From positions 96,159 to 131,586 of the forward strand of contig JBBECS010000015.1 of NCBI GenBank assembly GCA_040881685.1: 35,428 bases of DNA, written 5' to 3'. The position numbers and the translations under genes were made by a program. Below, piece after piece: positions 31,055-35,428 of the stretch. Each line of letters starts with the position of its first letter. Within the stretch, counting starts at the first letter, position 1. The notes under the pieces were generated by a model. That model was given only the letters and a program-made list of their open reading frames with translations. It searched no databases and was not told where the DNA came from. Source of the stretch: Acidimicrobiia bacterium. GTDB lineage: Bacteria > Actinomycetota > Acidimicrobiia > IMCC26256 > PALSA-555.

Positions 31055-32605
31055 ATGCTCGAGCGCGCGAACGATCTCACGCGGGGGTCGACGCTGCGCG
31101 CGGACGTGTGCATCGTCGGAGCCGGTGCAGCAGGGATCACCCTGGCGCGTGAGCTGGCCGGTGGCCGGCACTCCGTCGTCGTGCTCGAGAGCGGCGCGTT
31201 CGATTTCTCCGAAGCCACCCAAGATCTGTACGCGGGAACGAACAGCGGATTGCCGTACGACGTCTTCGGGAGCCGCTTGCGCTTCTTCGGCGGGTCCACG
31301 AATCACTGGGCCGGGCAGTGTCGGCCCTTCGATCAGGCCGACTTCGAAGAGCGCGCGTGGGTTCCCAACAGCGGTTGGCCGTTCGGGCGAAAGGAGCTCC
31401 TCCCGTACTACGAGCGTGCGCAGGACATGTGTGACCTGGGGCCGTTCGAGTACGACGCTGAGTTCTGGCTCGACCGCATGAAGGACGTCGACGCGCTGCT
31501 CGACACCAACACCGTTCGGACCGCCCTGTACCAGATCGGCCCGGCGACGCACTTCGGCACGAAGTATCGAAAGTCCGTCGTCGACGCGAAGAACGTCAAC
31601 CTCGTTCTCGGCGCCAACGTCGTGAACGTTCGCGTCGACGGCAAGCGGGTCGCGGGGGTCGACGTCAAGACACTGGAGGGCAACGACTTCCTTGTCGACG
31701 CCAAGCTCGTAGTGCTCGCCCTCGGCGGCATCGAGAACGCGCGACTGATGCTCGCGTCACGGGCCCAGCGGCCCGCTGGCCTGGGGAACGAGCACGACCT
31801 CGTCGGTCGATACTTCATGGATCACTCGTTGGTGGCCTTCGGTCGTCTGTTGCTGAGCGAAGCCGCCCCGGTTCCTGCGCTGTACTACTTCGTGGGTGTG
31901 CCGATGAAGAAGGCCGGGTTCCCCGACCTCAAGAACCTCGCGACGCGCTACGTGTTCGGTCAGTTCATCCTCACCTCGCAGGCGACGCGCGACGCGGAGA
32001 TCCCGAACTTCGCCGCGATGCTCAGCGGCCTACGCACCGGGCAGGACACCCCGGGCATCACCGGGGCCGACATCGCGGCGCTGGTCGGCGACATCGAGGG
32101 ACGCACCGGGTTGGAACGCCCGACGCTCGAGATGACCACCATCACCGGTGAGACGCGCAAGGGGTCCGACCACTTCGAGCTCCAGGTCAACATGGAGCCC
32201 ACGCCCAACCCCGACAGCCGGATCACGCTGACCGCAGAGCTCGACCCACTCGGCGTGCCGCGCGTCGATCTGCGGTGGGCGTTCCATCCCAACGACTACG
32301 CGTCGATGGAGCGAGGCGCCGCGATCCTGGCTCGCGAGTTCGGGCGCCGCGGTCTCGGACGCGTGCACCTCCAGCCCGCGGAGACGCTCCCCGTCAAGTA
32401 CGGGAACCACCACATGGGCACGACCCGCGCGCACAGGCGCGCGACCCAGGGTGTGGTTGACGCCAACTGCGAGGTCCACGATGTCGTCAACCTCTACGTC
32501 GCGGGGAGCTCGGTGTTCCCGGCGGGGGGGTTCTCCAACCCGACGCTGACCATCGTCGCGCTCGCGCTCCGCCTCGCCGAGCGGGTGGACAAGGTGCTCT
32601 CGTGA
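31055..32605 (+). CDS. GMC family FAD-dependent oxidoreductase
   Basis: 516 residues. N-terminal dinucleotide motif CIVGAGAAGITLARELAGG, ESGAFDF, and the substrate-entrance stretch FGGSTNHWAGQCRPF. The C-terminal GMC domain has GNHHMGTTRAH (the His pair region of the active site) and NLYVAGSSVFPAGGFSNPTLTIVALALRLAE. It resembles alpha subunits of FAD-dependent sugar/alcohol dehydrogenases. It has no signal peptide of its own. The next gene, overlapping by GTGA, encodes a small twin-arginine-signal protein, suggesting export as a complex. Electron acceptor and substrate unknown; no cytochrome gene is adjacent. Confidence 0.9.
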   Translation: MLERANDLTRGSTLRADVCIVGAGAAGITLARELAGGRHSVVVLESGAFDFSEATQDLYAGTNSGLPYDVFGSRLRFFGGSTNHWAGQCRPFDQADFEERAWVPNSGWPFGRKELLPYYERAQDMCDLGPFEYDAEFWLDRMKDVDALLDTNTVRTALYQIGPATHFGTKYRKSVVDAKNVNLVLGANVVNVRVDGKRVAGVDVKTLEGNDFLVDAKLVVLALGGIENARLMLASRAQRPAGLGNEHDLVGRYFMDHSLVAFGRLLLSEAAPVPALYYFVGVPMKKAGFPDLKNLATRYVFGQFILTSQATRDAEIPNFAAMLSGLRTGQDTPGITGADIAALVGDIEGRTGLERPTLEMTTITGETRKGSDHFELQVNMEPTPNPDSRITLTAELDPLGVPRVDLRWAFHPNDYASMERGAAILAREFGRRGLGRVHLQPAETLPVKYGNHHMGTTRAHRRATQGVVDANCEVHDVVNLYVAGSSVFPAGGFSNPTLTIVALALRLAERVDKVLS

Positions 32606-33015
32606 CGACCATCGGCCGCCGCGGCTTCCTTGCGTCGATCCTCGGCGCGTTCGTCGCCCTCGTCACTCCGTTCGGCCAGCTCGTGCGGGCGTCCGCGAGC
32701 ACTGTGGCCGGTCCGTTCGGCGCGGGTGCGGTGGTGGGTCTGTTCTTCAGTGACGCCGCGGCTGCGGCCCGCATCGGCGGCGCGTACCTGGCCGTCGTCC
32801 CGCAAGAGGGCGACGTCAACTTCCTCCTCGAGGCGCTCACGCCCGAAGGCGAGGTCACCGCGGAGTGGTGGGCGACCGTCACGCTGGAGGAGCTCCAGCA
32901 GACGGTGCGGGACGCAGCCCACGCCGACTTCAAGGCCGAGGACGTGGCCGACGTGGCGGGCTGGCAGCTGGCCCGCACCGAAGCCCGCCTCGCCGCCCTC
33001 TCCACCATGCTGTAG
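32602..33015 (+). CDS. Small Tat-signal protein, likely partner subunit of the GMC oxidoreductase
   Basis: 137 residues. N-terminus TTIGRRGFLASILGAFVALVT is a twin-arginine signal. The mature part is helical, with EWWATVTLEELQQTVRDAA and a C-terminal ARTEARLAALSTML. Its place and size resemble small subunits of FAD-dependent dehydrogenases (gluconate 2-dehydrogenase subunit 3 type), whose Tat signal carries the folded flavoprotein across the membrane. The sequence match is weak, so this rests mostly on context. GTG overlaps the GMC stop. Confidence 0.7.
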   Translation: MTTIGRRGFLASILGAFVALVTPFGQLVRASASTVAGPFGAGAVVGLFFSDAAAAARIGGAYLAVVPQEGDVNFLLEALTPEGEVTAEWWATVTLEELQQTVRDAAHADFKAEDVADVAGWQLARTEARLAALSTML

Positions 33016-33030
33016 CCCCGCTGCTCCAGC

Positions 33031-33038
33031 ATCCTTGA
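33031..33038 (+). repeat. Left target site duplication (ATCCTTGA)
   Basis: Identical 8 bp flank both ends of the element (33031-33038 and 35384-35391). 8 bp is the typical duplication of IS1595-family insertion. Confidence 0.95.
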
Positions 33039-33080
33039 GGCAATTGGGTATTGACTGTAGAGAACGGTTGTTCTACAGTG
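33039..33080 (+). repeat. Left terminal inverted repeat
   Basis: 42 bp; 35 positions match the right end (35342-35383). Contains the element's promoter and a palindrome AGAAC-GGTT-GTTCT (33061-33074) with outer CTGT and ACAG. The first four mismatches (33049-33052) fall at the start of the -35 box, so only this end carries a promoter. Confidence 0.93.
33051..33079 (+). promoter_or_regulatory. Element promoter with LexA-like palindrome
   Basis: TTGACT (33051-33056) and TACAGT (33074-33079) with an exact 17-bp spacer. The spacer is mostly the AGAAC-N4-GTTCT palindrome. The -10 ends 7 bases before the ATG of the first gene, so the transcript should be leaderless. GAAC-N4-GTTC is the core of Gram-positive SOS boxes; binding by LexA or by the transposase are both possible. 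Confidence 0.75.
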
Positions 33081-33085
33081 CGGGT

Positions 33086-33322
33086 ATGGACCTTCGCCAA
33101 GCCCTTACGGACCATCGCAATCAGGCAGAGGCGGCAACGCCCCTCAGGGACATCATGAACGCCGTGCGGGCAGGCAGCCCGCCCGCCTACGGCTCCGGGG
33201 ACCGGCTCATCCCTGATGTTGAGATCTTCGGCGGGATGCTCGTCATGTACGAAGCCCTTTGGGACGCGGTGCTGCGCCTGTCGGACGAAATCGACACCCT
33301 TCGCGACGAGATCAGAAAGTAG
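33086..33322 (+). CDS. Small protein of unknown function, first gene of the IS1595 element
   Basis: 78 residues, cytoplasmic. Starts MDLRQALTDHRNQAEAATPL and ends in a charged helix (LRLSDEIDTLRDEIRK) with coiled-coil spacing. ATG 33086 is set by the promoter box 7 bases upstream. It ends 7 bases before the transposase ATG, so both are one transcript. I do not recognise it; being first in a transposase operon it may regulate or assist transposition, but this is a guess. Confidence 0.65.
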   Translation: MDLRQALTDHRNQAEAATPLRDIMNAVRAGSPPAYGSGDRLIPDVEIFGGMLVMYEALWDAVLRLSDEIDTLRDEIRK

Positions 33323-33329
33323 CGACACG

Positions 33330-34289
33330 ATGCCTCCTGCGAATCGAAAGAATCCCCAGCGAGCGGACTCGTCGGAGTCCCGGTACTCGCTGGTCGAGTT
33401 CATGGCCGAGTACCCCGACGACGAGGCGTGCCTGGTCGCGCTCTGGCGCGAGCGGTACTCGCCCGATGGGGAGCACGCCTACTGCCCCTCGCCGTCGTGC
33501 AAGACGGAGCGGACCTTCAAGCGGTACGCGACGACCCAGCAACGGCAATCGTGGACGTGCACGACGTGCGGCCACCACCTGCACCCGACCGCGGGGACGA
33601 TCTTCCACAAGTCGTCCACGTCGCTGCGCCAGTGGTTCTACTGCATGTACCTCATGACGAGTACACGCTGCGGAATCTCCGCGAAGCAGGTCGAGCGCGA
33701 GCTGGGATGCGCGTACAAGACCGCGCTGCGGATGATGCGGCTGATCCGCACCGAGTTGATGAATGACCAAGACGACGATCCCGAACCTCTCGCGGGTGAA
33801 GTCGAAGTGGACGAGACCTACGTGGGTGGCCGCACCCACGCGTACCCGCCGGTGCCATTCGCAGAGCAAAAGAGTCGCAAGGTGCCCGTACTCGCCATGG
33901 TCGAACGTGGCGGAAGCGTGCGGGCCGAAGTGCTCCCCACCGCAGGTGGCGCAGGCGCGCTGGAAGTCCGGCCGCTTGTGATGGAGAACGTCAAAGCCGG
34001 TTCGGTGCTCTACACCGACGAGTCCGTCCTGTACTGGGGGATGGACGCGCTGTACGACCACCGCCAGATCAACCACTCCGAGAAGGTGTACGTGCGCGGC
34101 GACGTGCACACCCAAACCATTGAAGGGTTCTTCTCGACCGTGAAGACCGGACTGATGGGCGTCTTCCACGGCGTGTCGCGCCGTTGGTTGCAGTCCTACA
34201 TCAACGAGTACGTCTTCCGGTACAACCACCGCGAAGGGATCGACCCCTTCAAGGTGCTGGTCGCGCTCGCGGCGCGGGCTACTCGCTAG
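33330..34289 (+). CDS. IS1595-family transposase
   Basis: 319 residues. An N-terminal zinc-ribbon has CPSPSC and CTTCGHH (about residues 50-90), followed by an HTH-like region (GISAKQVERELGCAYKTALRMMR). The ISXO2-like catalytic domain has GEVEVDETYVGGR (first Asp), LYTDESVLYWG (second Asp), and HTQTIEGFFSTVKTGLMGVFHGVS with the Glu, then FRYNHR at the end. Length is normal, and no frameshift or stop is seen, so the enzyme is probably active. The start at 33330 was chosen over an upstream in-frame start (33216) because it follows the 78-codon gene. Confidence 0.94.
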   Translation: MPPANRKNPQRADSSESRYSLVEFMAEYPDDEACLVALWRERYSPDGEHAYCPSPSCKTERTFKRYATTQQRQSWTCTTCGHHLHPTAGTIFHKSSTSLRQWFYCMYLMTSTRCGISAKQVERELGCAYKTALRMMRLIRTELMNDQDDDPEPLAGEVEVDETYVGGRTHAYPPVPFAEQKSRKVPVLAMVERGGSVRAEVLPTAGGAGALEVRPLVMENVKAGSVLYTDESVLYWGMDALYDHRQINHSEKVYVRGDVHTQTIEGFFSTVKTGLMGVFHGVSRRWLQSYINEYVFRYNHREGIDPFKVLVALAARATR

Positions 34290-34416
34290 CGGGCTTGGGC
34301 TTCTCGGGCTTGGGGGTAGCGACCTTGCGCAGCAAGCGATCCCAGGCTCCACGCTTCGGGACAGGGATCTCATGCCCCTGCTCCGTGTGCTGTGTCGGTT
34401 CCTGCTTCTTGCCCAT
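34279..34416 (-). CDS. Small 45-residue protein, minus strand
   Basis: MGKKQEPTQHTEQGHEIPVP followed by KRGAWDRLLRKVATPKPEKP and a short end. It has a very good ribosome site on the minus strand (GGAGG at 34420-34424, 3 bases before the ATG). Its 3' end overlaps the last 11 bases of the transposase gene in antisense. The 'EIPVPKR' stretch is familiar to me from small actinobacterial and phage hypothetical proteins, but I cannot confirm it. Highly basic and Pro-rich. The next plus-strand gene starts 19 bases away in divergent orientation. Confidence 0.6.
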   Translation of the reverse strand: MGKKQEPTQHTEQGHEIPVPKRGAWDRLLRKVATPKPEKPKPASE

Positions 34417-34435
34417 GATCCTCCGAGGGTAGACC

Positions 34436-35281
34436 GTGCTGGACCCCAGCGATTCTTGGTGGCTCAAGCTCGCGCGAGCACAGAAGCACCTCGACGACTT
34501 CAACGGGGTGGCCGCCAAGTACGCCTCGACTTGTGAACACCCGGTGCGTAAACGGTTGGAAGGCGAGGGCAAGCGCCAACGGACCGTGCATCGGATCGAC
34601 ATCGCTCAACCCGCCCCAGGTTTGTTCCTCCCCGTCGTGCTTGGAGACTTTCTGTTCAATCTCCGATCGGCACTCGATCACATCATGGTGCGCTCGGTCC
34701 CACGAAGGCGGCGGTTCAGCACTCAGTTTCCGATTTTCACTCAGGACATTTGGGAACGAAACGCTAAGGGGGACTACCTCAAGCGCCATGACGACGCTCG
34801 GAGAAATTGGTACACCTGGACACACGGACTGTCCGACGACGCTTTGACAATCGTCAAGGCTGCGCAACCGTTCAACGCAACCAACCCCGATCCAGCGGAA
34901 ATCGGCGTCAAGAATCACATGCTCGCGATACTCAGCGCCCTCCAGAACGCCGACAAGCACCGAGAGTTGGTCGTTGTCGGTGGTTACGTCAGCATGGAGC
35001 ACGTCCTTGCGAGGCTCCAGGATGGCAGCACCCACGCGATTCAGAGTTCGGTTCCTCCGCCCCCCGGACAGTCCCGGCACATACTTGAGCACCGCGCAGA
35101 AATCGATGTCGCGACGGTTCTCGACGCCGACCCCGCAACCGTGAATGTGGAGGTCAAGGGTTCCGTTGAAGTACTCGTCGGCCGCGGAGGTGACGACGCT
35201 CCCAAATGGAACCTCAGCACGTTGACCGATATGCACGGGTTCGTGAACAACCGCCTTTTGGACCTCGCGCGGCTGCTCTGA
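34436..35281 (+). CDS. Passenger protein of unknown function, IS1595 element
   Basis: 281 residues, no signal peptide. N-terminal charged helix (WWLKLARAQKHLDDF), a central GDFLFNLRSALDHI (about 70-83) and LQNADKHRELVVV (about 169-181), then a beta-rich C-terminal half. I recall this NLRSALDH plus NADKHR pattern from widespread uncharacterised bacterial and phage proteins. RSALDH fits the R-x4-H form of HEPN nucleases, but that alone is weak evidence. GTG start preceded by GAGGG; this ribosome site touches the one of the divergent minus-strand gene. Third-position GC is clearly lower than in the host genes. Confidence 0.75.
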   Translation: MLDPSDSWWLKLARAQKHLDDFNGVAAKYASTCEHPVRKRLEGEGKRQRTVHRIDIAQPAPGLFLPVVLGDFLFNLRSALDHIMVRSVPRRRRFSTQFPIFTQDIWERNAKGDYLKRHDDARRNWYTWTHGLSDDALTIVKAAQPFNATNPDPAEIGVKNHMLAILSALQNADKHRELVVVGGYVSMEHVLARLQDGSTHAIQSSVPPPPGQSRHILEHRAEIDVATVLDADPATVNVEVKGSVEVLVGRGGDDAPKWNLSTLTDMHGFVNNRLLDLARLL

Positions 35282-35285
35282 CCGC

Positions 35286-35337
35286 CCGGTCATGACCGGC
35301 CCCCGATAGCGCTTCACTGACCACCTCGCCAAGGTGG
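35286..35337 (+). terminator. Two hairpins after the passenger gene
   Basis: A perfect 14-bp palindrome CCGGTCATGACCGG (35286-35299) begins 5 bases after the stop, and CCACCT/AGGTGG with a 5-base loop lies at 35321-35337, just before the right end. Either may stop transcription leaving the element. Confidence 0.5.
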
Positions 35338-35341
35338 ACCC

Positions 35342-35383
35342 CACTGTAGAACAGGCGTTCTATACAGTCGTGCCCCAATTGCC
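35342..35383 (-). repeat. Right terminal inverted repeat
   Basis: Matches the left end over 35 of 42 bp. Contains the perfect 16-bp palindrome TAGAAC-AGGC-GTTCTA (35347-35362). The -35 box of the left end is destroyed here, so no inward promoter. Confidence 0.93.
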
Positions 35384-35391
35384 ATCCTTGA
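35384..35391 (+). repeat. Right target site duplication (ATCCTTGA)
   Basis: Same 8 bp as 33031-33038. Its last four bases TTGA are the first bases of the -35 box of the host promoter to the right. Confidence 0.95.
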
Positions 35392-35428
35392 CCCCGAACG
35401 GGTGTTCGGGTACGGTCTTGCACACGTG
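35388..35428 (+). promoter_or_regulatory. Host promoter with LexA (SOS) box, probably of recA
   Basis: TTGACC (35388-35393) and TACGGT (35411-35416) with an exact 17-bp spacer. The spacer contains CCCGAAC-GGGT-GTTCGGG (35393-35410), whose core CGAAC-N4-GTTCG matches the Gram-positive/actinobacterial SOS box. A GTG at the window end (35426-35428) lies 10 bases after the -10 and could be the start of the next gene. rimO-pgsA-cinA is usually followed by recA in actinobacteria, so recA is the best guess; the coding sequence itself is outside the window. Confidence 0.7.

Larger units (their letters stand above)
33039..35383 (+). mobile_element. IS1595-family insertion element with passenger genes
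   Basis: A complete 2,345-bp element. Termini are imperfect 42-bp inverted repeats beginning GGCAATTGGG, flanked by a perfect 8-bp duplication. It carries a leaderless 78-codon gene, an ISXO2/IS1595-type transposase, a 45-codon minus-strand frame and a 281-codon gene. IS1595-family elements with passenger genes are known. Codon use of the right passenger is visibly less GC-biased than that of the host genes. The perfect duplication and intact ends suggest recent insertion. It split the DNA between the Tat-signal gene and a downstream promoter. Confidence 0.93.

Noticed and set aside
33216-33329. Upstream extension of the transposase frame
   Set aside because: Overlaps the 78-codon gene in another frame, and residues before MPPANRK do not look like the family; start at 33330 preferred.
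35342-35383. Inward promoter in the right end of the element
   Set aside because: The TACAGT -10 is kept, but the -35 reads CACGACT instead of TTGACT, so only the left end has a good promoter.

Overview
The window is GC-rich DNA of an actinomycete-type bacterium, most likely from the Acidimicrobiia or a near relative. I infer this from the gene order (truB-ribF-rpsO-pnp-M16 peptidase-dapB, then rnj, ftsK, rimO-pgsA-cinA-thpR and a presumed recA), the frequent GTG starts with 4-base GTGA/ATGA overlaps, a complete four-gene 'conservon' operon, and many TAnnnT -10 boxes placed 7-12 bases before start codons, which suggests leaderless transcripts. The assignment rests on gene order and gene style only. 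I found no rRNA, tRNA or CRISPR array.

Layout. 1-126: tandem copies of a REP-like repeat running into truB. 127-7313: housekeeping block of truB, ribF, rpsO, pnp, an M16 zinc protease and dapB. 7348-14138: a branched-chain-amino-acid-type ABC importer (livF, livG, livH, livM and a binding protein) with an acyl-CoA ligase gene inside the operon. 14230-17932: two TetR regulators, a small conserved protein, a DJ-1/PfpI protein on the minus strand and a ferritin-like diiron protein. 17963-23403: a small membrane protein, RNase J, an SDR oxidoreductase and the DNA translocase FtsK. 23526-27121: conservon (sensor kinase, roadblock, DUF742, GTPase). 27171-31012: rimO, pgsA, cinA, thpR. 31055-33015: a GMC flavin oxidoreductase with a small twin-arginine-signal partner.

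33039-35383 is a complete 2,345-bp IS1595-family element. It has 42-bp imperfect terminal inverted repeats starting GGCAATTGGG, a perfect 8-bp target duplication (ATCCTTGA), a transposase with zinc ribbon and DDE-type core, and three other open frames: a 78-codon leaderless first gene, a 45-codon minus-strand frame and a 281-codon passenger gene. It sits in the -35 box of a host promoter whose spacer holds a CGAAC-N4-GTTCG palindrome, the form of Gram-positive and actinobacterial LexA (SOS) boxes. The gene beyond the window edge is probably recA, judging by gene order. Both ends of the element carry a GAAC-N4-GTTC palindrome, and in the left end it lies inside the element's own promoter. This is the most interesting signal in the window: an element that may be SOS-controlled, inserted beside a host SOS promoter.

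The second unexplained signal is a dispersed hairpin repeat (core GCAGG-TAC-CCTGC flanked by GAGCGAG direct repeats). It occurs at the left edge, at 15415-15460, at 20040-20080, in degenerate form at 23411-23440, and in frame inside rimO at 27560-27606.
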